Of a DNA stretch of 64,000 nt, positions 25,222-33,065 are shown in pieces. The translations under genes and the position numbers were made by a program. The stretch is from Niallia endozanthoxylica (lineage in GTDB: Bacteria > Bacillota > Bacilli > Bacillales > Cytobacillaceae). Each line of letters begins with the position of its first letter. Positions within the stretch are counted from its first letter, which is position 1. The DNA lies in NCBI RefSeq assembly GCF_008710145.1, contig NZ_VYKL01000015.1:124001-188000 (forward strand), given 5' to 3'. The notes under the pieces were generated by a model. The model saw only the letters and a list, made by a program, of their open reading frames with translations. It searched no databases and was not told the origin of the DNA.

Positions 25222-26453
25222 TATACAGTTACAGACGCTTCTTCTAAAGTTCCGGCAGGACCAAAGAACTCAAAATGAATGTTTTCTTCAGGTACTCCCC
25301 AATCCTTCAAGGTACGATACATAATTTTCATAAATGGAACGGGCCCGCAGAAATAAAAGTCTGCTTGATTCGTTGGCAAAATAGATTTCAACCAGTCTAA
25401 ATCAATAAATCCTTGTTTATCGAAATTCTCTGCAGCAAGGTCTTGTTCTGTTGGGTCAGAATAAGCAACAAAGCTTGCTGCATTTTCATGCTCACTTACT
25501 ACTTTTGCTACTTCATCTTTTAATGCATGAACTTGACTATTCAATGCACCATGAATAAATGTTACTTTTCGTTCAGGCTGCTCTTTAACAATTGTTTTTA
25601 ACATGCTTACCATTGGTGTAAGACCGACACCACCGCTAATCAATACTGCCGGAGTTTCCTTTGCTTCGAGAACAAATTCACCTGCTGGTGCGCTGACCTG
25701 GATGATATCTCCTTCTTGAACTGATTTATGCAGATAATTAGATACTACGCCATCAGGTGTTTCTCCCAAACCTTGTTCCCTTTTTACACTGATTCGGTAA
25801 TAATCCATACCAGGTGCATCTGATAAACTATAGTGTCTAAGACTTGTATATTTTTCTCCTTCAGGTAGTACTTTTACTGTAATATACTGACCTGCTTTAT
25901 ATGAGGCAATTGTCTTACCATCTTCAGGCTTCAAATAGAATGAAGTAATAACATCGCTTTCTTTAACCTTTTTATCTACAATGAAATTTCTAAATCCTTC
26001 CCATCCTCCTGGTTGTTCTTTAGCTTCTTTATACATTTGGGCTTCAATACCAATAAATGCATCTGCAATCACTCCATAAGCTTCAGCCCATGCATGAATG
26101 ATTTCATCTGTAGCTGCATCACCTAATACGTCCTTAATTGCCCCTAATAAGTTTTCTCCTACTATTGGATAATGCTCTGGTTTGATTTCAAGTGCTCTAT
26201 GTTTCATCCCAATTTGTTTTACAACCGGAATAATTGCCCCTAAATTATCGATGTTTGCAGCAGCCGCATATACTGCATTTGCTAATGCTGTTTGCTGACG
26301 TCCTTGTTTTTGATTTGCGTGATTAAAAATATTTAACAGTTCAGGGTTGTTTGTAAACATTCTTTCATAAAATCGTGTCGTAATATCCTTACCATATTTT
26401 TCAAGTACTGGAACAGTGCTTTTTACAATTTCAATTGTTTTTTGACTTAACAT
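25221..26453 (-). CDS. hmp: Flavohaemoglobin (nitric oxide dioxygenase)
   Basis: A 410-residue three-domain protein: globin (1-140) with the proximal histidine in MKHRALEIKPEHY, FAD domain with RHYSLSDAP, and NAD(P)H domain with ISGGVGLTPM and FYFCGPVPFM. It oxidises NO to nitrate with O2 and NAD(P)H, and works in the cytoplasm. ATG 26453 is chosen because the family begins MLSQKTIEIVKSTVP; an ATG four codons earlier overlaps the ribosome binding site. Two NsrR-type operators lie upstream, so NO should induce it. Confidence 0.96.
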   Translation of the reverse strand: MLSQKTIEIVKSTVPVLEKYGKDITTRFYERMFTNNPELLNIFNHANQKQGRQQTALANAVYAAAANIDNLGAIIPVVKQIGMKHRALEIKPEHYPIVGENLLGAIKDVLGDAATDEIIHAWAEAYGVIADAFIGIEAQMYKEAKEQPGGWEGFRNFIVDKKVKESDVITSFYLKPEDGKTIASYKAGQYITVKVLPEGEKYTSLRHYSLSDAPGMDYYRISVKREQGLGETPDGVVSNYLHKSVQEGDIIQVSAPAGEFVLEAKETPAVLISGGVGLTPMVSMLKTIVKEQPERKVTFIHGALNSQVHALKDEVAKVVSEHENAASFVAYSDPTEQDLAAENFDKQGFIDLDWLKSILPTNQADFYFCGPVPFMKIMYRTLKDWGVPEENIHFEFFGPAGTLEEASVTV

Positions 26454-26470
26454 AATTCCATCCACCCTTT

Positions 26471-26495
26471 AAAGATATATTTAATTTACATCTTT
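26471..26495. promoter_or_regulatory. NsrR operator 1
   Basis: AAAGATATATTTAATTTACATCTTT is... an inverted repeat with AAGAT and ATCTT ends and A/T centre, matching the NsrR site of Bacillus hmp and nasD. It is 18 bases upstream of the hmp start, where binding would block transcription. Confidence 0.7.
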
Positions 26496-26518
26496 AATAA
26501 TATAGCAACACTGGAAAT

Positions 26519-26543
26519 AAAGATATATTTAAGATGCATCTTT
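26519..26543. promoter_or_regulatory. NsrR operator 2
   Basis: A near-perfect palindrome with half sites AAGATATAT and ATGCATCTT around TTAAG. It lies midway between hmp and nsrR and could control both directions. Confidence 0.75.
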
Positions 26544-26625
26544 CAAAAAGTTGTCACAATTACATTTATTTGGCTTTAATGCTATAATGAAAGGAACTCA
26601 AATCATCATAAGAGGAGTTACTAAG

Positions 26626-27060
26626 ATGAGGTTAACGAATTATACAGACTATTCGCTACGTGTATTAATTTATTTAGCATTAAAAAAAGATTTTGAACTT
26701 TGTACAATTAAAGAGATTGCCGATACCTATCAAATTTCTAAAAATCATCTAATGAAAATCATTCACGAGCTTGGAAAACTCGGATATATAGATACGATTC
26801 GCGGCCGCCACGGTGGCATTCGATTGGCCAAAAAGCCAGAGGAGATAAATATAGGAGAAGTTGTGTCAAAGACAGAAGAAGACTTTCATATTGTTGATTG
26901 CTTTAATAAAGAAAACCATTATTGTGTTATTACATCCGCCTGTAAATTAAAACATATCCTCGCTGAGGCACTGCTGGCATTTGTCAATGTTTTAAAGGAA
27001 TATACATTAGAAGATTTAATCGAAAACAAAGGTGACTTATATCAATTACTAGAATCTTAA
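26626..27060 (+). CDS. nsrR: NsrR, Rrf2-family nitric-oxide-sensing repressor
   Basis: A 144-residue Rrf2 protein: winged helix with ISKNHLMKIIHELGKLGYI, the wing motif RGRHGGIRLA, and three cluster cysteines at 92, 100 and 106. These are exactly the positions of the NsrR [4Fe-4S] ligands. NO damages the cluster and relieves repression of hmp. ATG 26626 follows GAGGAG and matches the family start MRLTNYTDYSLR; a longer frame upstream has no homology. It is divergent from hmp with two operators between. Confidence 0.93.
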   Translation: MRLTNYTDYSLRVLIYLALKKDFELCTIKEIADTYQISKNHLMKIIHELGKLGYIDTIRGRHGGIRLAKKPEEINIGEVVSKTEEDFHIVDCFNKENHYCVITSACKLKHILAEALLAFVNVLKEYTLEDLIENKGDLYQLLES

Positions 27061-27066
27061 ATGATA

Positions 27067-27104
27067 AAACCACTAGTCTTTTGGTTGACTAATGGTTTTT
27101 TTGT
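27067..27104 (+). terminator. nsrR terminator
   Basis: AAACCACTAGTC pairs with GACTAATGGTTT and is followed by TTTT. Confidence 0.85.
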
Positions 27105-27111
27105 TCATTCA

Positions 27112-27957
27112 TTATTCATAGATTTTTCTTTGCCGTATCCATTTAGTCGCTACCCATTTTTCACCAGTTAGAACAGGAGTACTGCTATGCGATGATAAGC
27201 GATCTGTCTGCCCCTTACTGTTTCCATAATGAAAGTAAATGGCCGAGCCTTTTTTAGGGGATACCGATAGACCTAGTTTAGGAAAAAGGGTCTCTCCTCC
27301 TGCTTCGACATCATTTAAATACATTAACAATGTGGCAATCCGCTGCCCTCCTTTAGAAGAAGCAACCTTACTTTGAGGGAAAAAGTCATAGTGTGTTTTA
27401 TATTCTTCACCTCTGTTATAATGGAGAACTTGAAGACATTCTCCATGATCAATTGGATAGTCTATCAGCTCAGCAATTCTTTTCTCAATCCTAGAAATCA
27501 TCTTATTTTCTAAAACCATAAACTCAGTCCCCTCACTTGTACGTCCAGGGACAGTTTTTTTCTTCCCTGTTGCTGCATCAATAACTTGTGAACGTTGTAA
27601 ACGATTTTTTGAAAGAGCGATTAACTCATCACATTCCTGCGCGCTCAATAGATTGTCTAAACATAAAATGAAAGGTTTTTCCATTCTCATGGTTACTTTT
27701 ATAGGATTGTGATTACTCGTATAAATAAGTTTCCCTTTCTGTGCAATTGGAGGTAGTTCATACGTGTAGGGGGATTGATTATTAATTGTTTGCACCGGTT
27801 GATTTTGAATGATACGAAAAATGGTTGTATAAGAATATCTTGCATCAAAACCTTTCTTTATCATCGCATCGACAATTAATTCGGGAGCTGCACCGCTGTT
27901 TAATGTTTTTTCAATCCATTCCTTTAATTCGTTTGAGATGCGGCTTATTTTTTCCAC
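27112..27957 (-). CDS. 2-oxoglutarate/Fe(II) prolyl 4-hydroxylase-like dioxygenase
   Basis: The 281-residue protein has two parts. Residues 1-50 form the small helical N-terminal domain (LKEWIEKTLNSGAAPELIVDAM) often found in bacterial P4Hs. Residues 95-281 form the double-stranded beta-helix dioxygenase. Iron ligands are His189, Asp191 (THYDFF) and His257 (SSHSSTP); Lys267 in GEKWVATKW should bind 2-oxoglutarate. The B. anthracis homologue acts on collagen-like or other proline-rich peptides; the substrate here is unknown. A terminator lies between it and nsrR. Confidence 0.87.
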   Translation of the reverse strand: MEKISRISNELKEWIEKTLNSGAAPELIVDAMIKKGFDARYSYTTIFRIIQNQPVQTINNQSPYTYELPPIAQKGKLIYTSNHNPIKVTMRMEKPFILCLDNLLSAQECDELIALSKNRLQRSQVIDAATGKKKTVPGRTSEGTEFMVLENKMISRIEKRIAELIDYPIDHGECLQVLHYNRGEEYKTHYDFFPQSKVASSKGGQRIATLLMYLNDVEAGGETLFPKLGLSVSPKKGSAIYFHYGNSKGQTDRLSSHSSTPVLTGEKWVATKWIRQRKIYE

Positions 27958-28033
27958 ATAAATCTTCCCCTTTGAATACTAGATAACTTTCTATATTAAT
28001 AGAATAAATGATTTATCTGAAAACCCTTTCAAA

Positions 28034-28053
28034 GTTGATTATATATCATCAAC
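28034..28053. promoter_or_regulatory. Inverted repeat between the P4H and RsbT-like genes
   Basis: GTTGATTATATATCATCAAC is a 20-base palindrome with one mismatched pair of positions. It lies in the AT-rich 266-base divergent gap and could be an operator for either gene. I see no clear sigma-B promoter there. Confidence 0.4.
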
Positions 28054-28223
28054 TTATTATAAAACACTTCCATTCATAAGAAAAATGAGGATATTCATTT
28101 TTTCTATTTATTAAAAGAATTTCCCTCATATATAATAAAAAAATATCATGTTTTTTAAAAAATATGTTAAAATATTTCTAATATATTTACACTTTACAAT
28201 TAAGGAGAACCTTAAGGAGGATA

Positions 28224-28637
28224 TTGGAAAACTTGTACAGAATTGTAATTGAACGCGAAGATGATGTGTACATGGCTAGTACAATAGGGAAAAGAGTTTC
28301 TGAGGAATATGGTTTGACCAAAAGCCAGCAAACCAAATTAGTCGTATCCATTATGGAACTAACTAGAAATATTGTCTTTTATGCAGGCAAAGGAGAGCTT
28401 TTCATCAAACCAATCCCCTCCTATGGAATTGAAATCATTGCTAGTGATCAGGGTCCCGGCATCCCGAATCTTGATCAAGTTTTAAATAATTCAGTCCCTT
28501 CCAAAACCGGTTTAGGATTGGGATTATCAGGAGTGACACGTCTCATGGATGAATTTGAAATCACAAGTACTATTCATCAGGGCACAAAAGTTAGGGCCGT
28601 CAAATGGTTTAACGAAAGGAAGGCTAAGTATAAATGA
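28224..28637 (+). CDS. RsbT-like serine/threonine switch kinase
   Basis: A 137-residue GHKL-fold kinase closely patterned on RsbT. It has the N-box MELTRNIVFYAGKG (Asn49), SDQGPGIPNLD, the glycine lid TGLGLGLSGVTRLMDEF, and a final KVRAVKW. RsbT phosphorylates STAS-domain proteins of the stressosome (RsbR, RsbS) and then leaves to activate a partner phosphatase. The likely targets here are the two STAS proteins encoded directly downstream. The start is uncertain: TTG 28224 is close behind AAGGAGG, and TTG 28233 is also possible. Its stop overlaps the next start (ATGA), so translation is coupled. Confidence 0.88.
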   Translation: MENLYRIVIEREDDVYMASTIGKRVSEEYGLTKSQQTKLVVSIMELTRNIVFYAGKGELFIKPIPSYGIEIIASDQGPGIPNLDQVLNNSVPSKTGLGLGLSGVTRLMDEFEITSTIHQGTKVRAVKWFNERKAKYK

Positions 28638-30505
28638 TTAAATCACCCATGACTAATGATTTATTATATGGTTTGATTGAACTTAGCCCTGAAGGTACAA
28701 TTCAACGGGCTAACAATGAAGCTAAAAAACTATTATTATCTGATGAAAATAATTCAAACTATCTTTTTCACCGGATAAAAAATACTGAAGTTAAGACAAA
28801 ACTGCATGAATGCTTTATGGGGAAAGCAAATGAGTTTATTGTTACGATTGATTCGCAGCCATACTTTTTTCTATTTCATCGTTCTTATAAGGATGACTTA
28901 TTAAATTGTATACACATTTACCTATTCAATGTTCAAAACTTGCAAAATTCTTACGACCATAATAACTGGAATAATCATTTGCTTTCTTCTGTTGGAGAAA
29001 TGGCAGCCGGCATCGCCCATGAGGTTCGTAATCCCTTGACAGCAGTAAAAGGGTTTCTGCAATTAATGGATCAAACCTATAAGGAAGAATATTCTCAAAT
29101 AGCCCAGAGCGAACTAGAGAGGGCCATTCATATTCTAAATGATTTAATGAGTGTTTCAAAACCAGAATTTATTCAAGAAAAGCAGACGAATTTCAATGTC
29201 CTTTCTGAAATTGAATCGATTCTGCTTTTATTTCAGAACCAGCTTTATTCCATCAATGTAATTAAGCATTTTGAAAATGAAAGCGCCATAATTGTCGGCA
29301 GGAAAGATCAAATTAAAAAAGCATTGTTTAATATTATAAAAAATGCCATTGAGGCAATGCCCAAGGGTGGAACCTTGGTAATAGATCAAACGGATGATGC
29401 ACAAAATGTAAAAATTACGATTTCTGATTCAGGTATCGGTATTCCAAAAGATAAACTAAGGTTACTCGGGACACCTTTCTTTACTTTGAAACAAGATGGA
29501 AAAGGCATGGGGTTAGCACAAGTTTTTAATGCAATCCAAACCAATAACGGCAAAATAAGTGTTACGAGCGAGGAAGGTCACGGTACCTCGTTTATTCTTA
29601 CATTCCCCAAAACAATTAAGCATGCCGAAACATTTATAGGAGGTCAATCAATGCTTACTACAATAGATTCTAGATTCGAATTAGCAAAGTTTTTAAATGA
29701 AAATGTCACTTTTTACTCAAAGCAATGGATTCAGTACCTTCAAGAAAATAAAAGCTATATCGCATCATTATTACAGGAAAATGGCGATTTAGATTACTAC
29801 GGCGAATTTGGTAATCCATTTATTCGATTGCTTGCTGAGAATATGACAGAGATGAAAACCGAAGAAATTATGGATCATGCTAAAATGAGAGGTGTTAAAA
29901 GCGCTAAAACAGATTTCCCAATCCATTTAGCATGGGAACTTTTCCAATCAAGCCGGGGGATCATTTGGAGTGCAATTAAAACATTTTATATAGAATCTGG
30001 AATTAATCTTGAAACAGAAGAGTTTTTTATATTAGAACGTCATGTAAACGATGTTGTCGATTTATACATTGATTCTTATACTGCTTACTATGTCAATTAT
30101 AAAGAAGAATTATTAAAAAGCCATCGTGAGACAGTCGATGAATTGTCTGTTCCAATCATTCCAATCACTGAAAAGGTTTGTATACTTCCGATTGTCGGGA
30201 ATGTAGATACTTACCGCGCTAAGAAAATTAGGGAAAGAACTCTTGTCCGTGTTAATGAACTGAAGGCACATCAACTAATTATTGATATTTCAGGTGTACC
30301 TTATGTAGATACTGCCGTTGTGAACCATTTATTTAAAATTGTAAAAGGTATTAAATTGTTAGGCTGCTCTACGATATTAACAGGTATTAGTCCCGAAATT
30401 GCAGATACAATGATTGAACTTGGCATTGAAATTGATAATGAAGTGAAAACAAAGTCAGACTTACAGCAGGCTTTGCAGGACATCCACTTATTTCCAGGAA
30501 AATAA
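28634..30505 (+). CDS. Histidine kinase fused in frame to an RsbR-type STAS protein
   Basis: 623 residues. A PAS-like N-terminus (about 1-105) is followed by a dimerisation helix with His129 in AAGIAHEVRNPLTAVKGFLQLM, the pattern of sporulation phosphorelay kinases. The ATPase has N237 (NAIEAMPKGG), DSGIGIP (265) and GKGMGLA (289). At about residue 327, where such kinases normally stop, the frame continues. Residues 340-500 match an RsbR N-terminal sensory domain and 505-623 a STAS domain, with candidate phospho-threonines Thr560 (YVDTAVV) and Thr592 (IADTMIEL). No membrane segment is visible. It overlaps the RsbT-like gene by four bases. Confidence 0.85.
   Translation: MIKSPMTNDLLYGLIELSPEGTIQRANNEAKKLLLSDENNSNYLFHRIKNTEVKTKLHECFMGKANEFIVTIDSQPYFFLFHRSYKDDLLNCIHIYLFNVQNLQNSYDHNNWNNHLLSSVGEMAAGIAHEVRNPLTAVKGFLQLMDQTYKEEYSQIAQSELERAIHILNDLMSVSKPEFIQEKQTNFNVLSEIESILLLFQNQLYSINVIKHFENESAIIVGRKDQIKKALFNIIKNAIEAMPKGGTLVIDQTDDAQNVKITISDSGIGIPKDKLRLLGTPFFTLKQDGKGMGLAQVFNAIQTNNGKISVTSEEGHGTSFILTFPKTIKHAETFIGGQSMLTTIDSRFELAKFLNENVTFYSKQWIQYLQENKSYIASLLQENGDLDYYGEFGNPFIRLLAENMTEMKTEEIMDHAKMRGVKSAKTDFPIHLAWELFQSSRGIIWSAIKTFYIESGINLETEEFFILERHVNDVVDLYIDSYTAYYVNYKEELLKSHRETVDELSVPIIPITEKVCILPIVGNVDTYRAKKIRERTLVRVNELKAHQLIIDISGVPYVDTAVVNHLFKIVKGIKLLGCSTILTGISPEIADTMIELGIEIDNEVKTKSDLQQALQDIHLFPGK
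29638..29653 (+). promoter_or_regulatory. Internal ribosome binding site and ATG at the kinase/RsbR junction
   Basis: AGGAGGT is seven bases before an in-frame ATG (29651, Met340 of the fusion). This is as good as any start signal in the window. It predicts a separate 284-residue RsbR-like protein, nearly the same length as the downstream paralogue (283). Confidence 0.75.
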
Positions 30506-30573
30506 AGAAACGATGCATTATGGCGGATTTGTTCCGAAGCAATTGATAGAATGCTGTTTTCATTTAAATATTT

Positions 30574-30603
30574 TTGAGTAATGACAAGCCCTCTTTCTAA
30601 AAT
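30574..30603 (+). promoter_or_regulatory. Possible promoter of the second RsbR-like gene
   Basis: TTGAGT, 18-base spacer, TAAAAT, about 50 bases before the gene. The 149-base gap after the kinase gene leaves room for independent transcription. Confidence 0.4.
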
Positions 30604-30654
30604 TAATTATATTATGTAAAACAACATCCGATTCCGCGTTCAGGAGGATATTCT

Positions 30655-31506
30655 ATGGAGCATGCCGTCAATCTAAAAATAGATTTAGGTAAATTTATCA
30701 ATAGCAATCTATCTTTTTATACAAATGAATGGTTAAACTATATCGAGAATACAAAAGGATATCTTACCTCTTTATTAAAAGAAACAGGTAAATGGACAAC
30801 TATAGTAAAAGAGGGTAATCCGCTATTAAAATGTGTTGCTAATTATATTTTAGACTCAAATTCAGACATAGTTATGACTGCAGCAAAAATAAGCGAGGAG
30901 CACGCAAAAATTGATTTCCCTATTCATTTAGCATGGGAACTTTTCCAATCAACACGAGGAATCATTTGGAATGCTGTGAAATCCTTTTATATTGAAACAG
31001 AAATCGATTTAGATATGAAGGATTGCTTTGACATGGAAAGATATATTAATGATATCATCGATCAGTTTGTTGAAGCTTATACCTCTAGTTATGTCAGTTA
31101 TAAAGATAACTTGTTAAGAAGCCAGCGTGAAACAGTCGATGAATTATCCGTTCCCATTATTCCATTATCGGCAAAAGTATGTATTCTTCCGATTGTCGGA
31201 AATGTTGATACGTATCGAGCAAAAAAAATACGCGAACGTACATTATTACGGATTAGTGAATTAAAATCTCAAAAGTTGATTATCGATATTTCCGGTGTTC
31301 CATATGTAGACACTGCTGTCGTAAATCATTTATTTAAAATAGTTAAAGGTATCAAATTTTTAGGCTGCTCAACGATTATTGTGGGAATTGGCCCTGAAAT
31401 TGCTGATACAATGATTGAACTCGGTATTGAAATTGATAAGGAAATTAAAACGAAAGCAACCTTGCAGCAGGCGCTTCAGGATATGCTATTTTTTCATAGA
31501 AACTAG
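30655..31506 (+). CDS. RsbR-like stressosome protein
   Basis: 283 residues. An N-terminal RsbR sensory domain of about 160 residues (globin-like fold in the family) includes the segment IDFPIHLAWELFQSTRGIIWNA. A linker, RETVDELSVPIIP, follows, then a C-terminal STAS domain. The STAS part (DISGVPYVDTAVVNHL, EIADTMIELGIEID) is almost the same as in the preceding fusion protein, while the sensory parts differ more. That indicates duplication followed by sensor divergence. RsbR proteins build the stressosome shell with RsbS and capture RsbT. ATG follows AGGAGG by seven bases. Confidence 0.9.
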   Translation: MEHAVNLKIDLGKFINSNLSFYTNEWLNYIENTKGYLTSLLKETGKWTTIVKEGNPLLKCVANYILDSNSDIVMTAAKISEEHAKIDFPIHLAWELFQSTRGIIWNAVKSFYIETEIDLDMKDCFDMERYINDIIDQFVEAYTSSYVSYKDNLLRSQRETVDELSVPIIPLSAKVCILPIVGNVDTYRAKKIRERTLLRISELKSQKLIIDISGVPYVDTAVVNHLFKIVKGIKFLGCSTIIVGIGPEIADTMIELGIEIDKEIKTKATLQQALQDMLFFHRN

Positions 31507-31529
31507 ATCTAGCCTTATTGTTAAAGAAT

Positions 31530-31566
31530 AGAGAGTATCCCGCTATAGTAAGATACTCTCTTTTAT
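31530..31566 (+). terminator. Terminator after the RsbT/kinase/RsbR module
   Basis: AGAGAGTATC pairs with GATACTCTCT around 12 bases, then TTTTAT. Confidence 0.8.
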
Positions 31567-31577
31567 ATTTTATACTG

Positions 31578-32525
31578 TTACTCTTGTTCAAATACAAGAT
31601 CATTACTTCGGATCGTCATTAATTCATGACGATCAAAATTATTTTGCATCAGCAATCTCATTGCCTGCGTGCGAATGGATTTTTCAAGTACATTTCGTAT
31701 ATAGCGGCCATTTGAGAAGCTGTTTGAATTTAATGAAGTTTTTATCCATAATAAGTGTTCACGAAGTTTTTTTTCTGCTTCATGACTTAAAGTATACTCT
31801 TTTTCTTTCAACATCAGCTCTGCAATTTCCATCAGCTGGTTGATATTGTAATCGGGAAAATCAATAACAAGAGGAAAGCGTGAATGCAACCCTGGATTAA
31901 GCGTGAGGAAATAATCCATTTCTCTGGAATATCCTGCTAATATTAGAATAAATTCATGTTGTTTGTCTTCCATATGTTTTACAAGTGTATCGATTGCTTC
32001 TTTACCGAAATCCTTTTCTCCTCCACGACCGAGTGAATACGCTTCATCAATAAATAAGATGCCCCCGAGTGCTTTTTTTATAAGGTCTCTTGTCTTTTGT
32101 GCTGTATGGCCAATGTATTCTCCAACTAAATCTGCCCGTTCAGCTTCAATTAAATGACCTTTTGAAAGCACCCCCATCTTTTGAAACAACTTTCCAATCA
32201 ATCGTGCAACTGTTGTTTTTCCTGTTCCTGGATTCCCTTTAAACATCATATGAAGAGCCTGTTTACCAGCTTTTAATCCGTTCTCTTCTCTTTTTTTATT
32301 AATATAAATCCATGCATAAATTTCTTTAATCATCTTTTTCATTACTTCCATGCCCACTAATGTAGCAAGCTCTGCTTCAATCTCTTTTAAAGCAGTATGT
32401 TCCGGCGGAATCGATTTTGGAGCAACAGAAGCTGGGTTAATGTCTCCTAAAATAGGACTACGCTTCTGTGAATTTAAAACAATACTAATTTGTCCATTGT
32501 TTTTCATTCGCATCGGTTGATCCAA
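31578..32525 (-). CDS. spoVK: Stage V sporulation protein K, AAA+ ATPase
   Basis: A 315-residue CbxX/CfqX-type AAA+ ATPase. Walker A is FKGNPGTGKTT, Walker B GGILFIDEAYSLGRGG, then sensor 1 (ILAGYSREM) and the arginine-finger region (NPGLHSRFPLVIDF). In B. subtilis SpoVK (SpoVJ) is made in the mother cell and is needed for spore maturation. TTG 32525 is preferred because GAGGTG lies at normal distance. Gene context near hfq-miaA matches the B. subtilis neighbourhood. Confidence 0.9.
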   Translation of the reverse strand: MDQPMRMKNNGQISIVLNSQKRSPILGDINPASVAPKSIPPEHTALKEIEAELATLVGMEVMKKMIKEIYAWIYINKKREENGLKAGKQALHMMFKGNPGTGKTTVARLIGKLFQKMGVLSKGHLIEAERADLVGEYIGHTAQKTRDLIKKALGGILFIDEAYSLGRGGEKDFGKEAIDTLVKHMEDKQHEFILILAGYSREMDYFLTLNPGLHSRFPLVIDFPDYNINQLMEIAELMLKEKEYTLSHEAEKKLREHLLWIKTSLNSNSFSNGRYIRNVLEKSIRTQAMRLLMQNNFDRHELMTIRSNDLVFEQE

Positions 32526-32550
32526 ACTCTTCACCTCACATTCTATAAAC

Positions 32551-32579
32551 AGTATACGCCCTGAATTTTATATATGTGA
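32551..32579 (-). promoter_or_regulatory. Candidate sigma-E promoter of spoVK
   Basis: Minus strand: -10-like CGTATACT (complement of 32551-32558), with an ATAT-containing -35 about 13 bases upstream (TCACATATA). Partial match to the sigma-E consensus, but well placed. Confidence 0.35.
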
Positions 32580-32754
32580 CAAATGCCTATCGTTATATAT
32601 AGAAGGCAACCCATTCCATTCGTCCCTTTTGGATTTGAAAGAAGGTCATAGTGCAGTTCCGAATAAAGGCACTTATTTTATTTGTATTCAATATGCAGCT
32701 CGTTCATGAACCAAATGAGTCGTTGCATAGGTGTATCCCCTTTGGGAAATTAAA

Positions 32755-32785
32755 AAACATTCACATCAGGAAAATGTGAATGTTT
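32755..32785 (-). terminator. hfq terminator
   Basis: AAACATTCACAT pairs with ATGTGAATGTTT and is followed by TTTAA on the minus strand. The adjacent 32,590-32,750 shows nothing I can name. Confidence 0.8.
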
Positions 32786-32794
32786 CACTTTTTA

Positions 32795-33034
32795 TTATTT
32801 TGCTTGCGGTGTTTCTATATCAATATGTACATTTCTTTGCGGAGCAAAGGTTGATATCGCATGCTTATATACAAGCTGCTGCTTCCCTTCACATTCAAAA
32901 AGTACAGTAAAATTATCAAATCCTTTTATTTGACCTCTAATCTGAAATCCATTTAATAAAAATACCGTACAATTAATTCCATCTTTACGGAGTTGATTTA
33001 AGAATTGATCTTGAATATTTACTGATTGCTTCAT
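32795..33034 (-). CDS. hfq: RNA chaperone Hfq
   Basis: A 79-residue Sm-like protein that forms a ring hexamer and binds small RNAs. The Sm1 motif ([21 protein letters not shown]) and the Sm2 motif ([10 protein letters not shown]) are clear. The short C-terminal tail is normal for Firmicutes. ATG 33034 follows GGAGGAG; a longer frame upstream overlaps miaA without homology. It is in the usual miaA-hfq order and has its own terminator. Confidence 0.95.
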   Translation of the reverse strand: MKQSVNIQDQFLNQLRKDGINCTVFLLNGFQIRGQIKGFDNFTVLFECEGKQQLVYKHAISTFAPQRNVHIDIETPQAK

Positions 33035-33065
33035 GTATAAAGCTCCTCCTCTTTTGTCTCTACTA

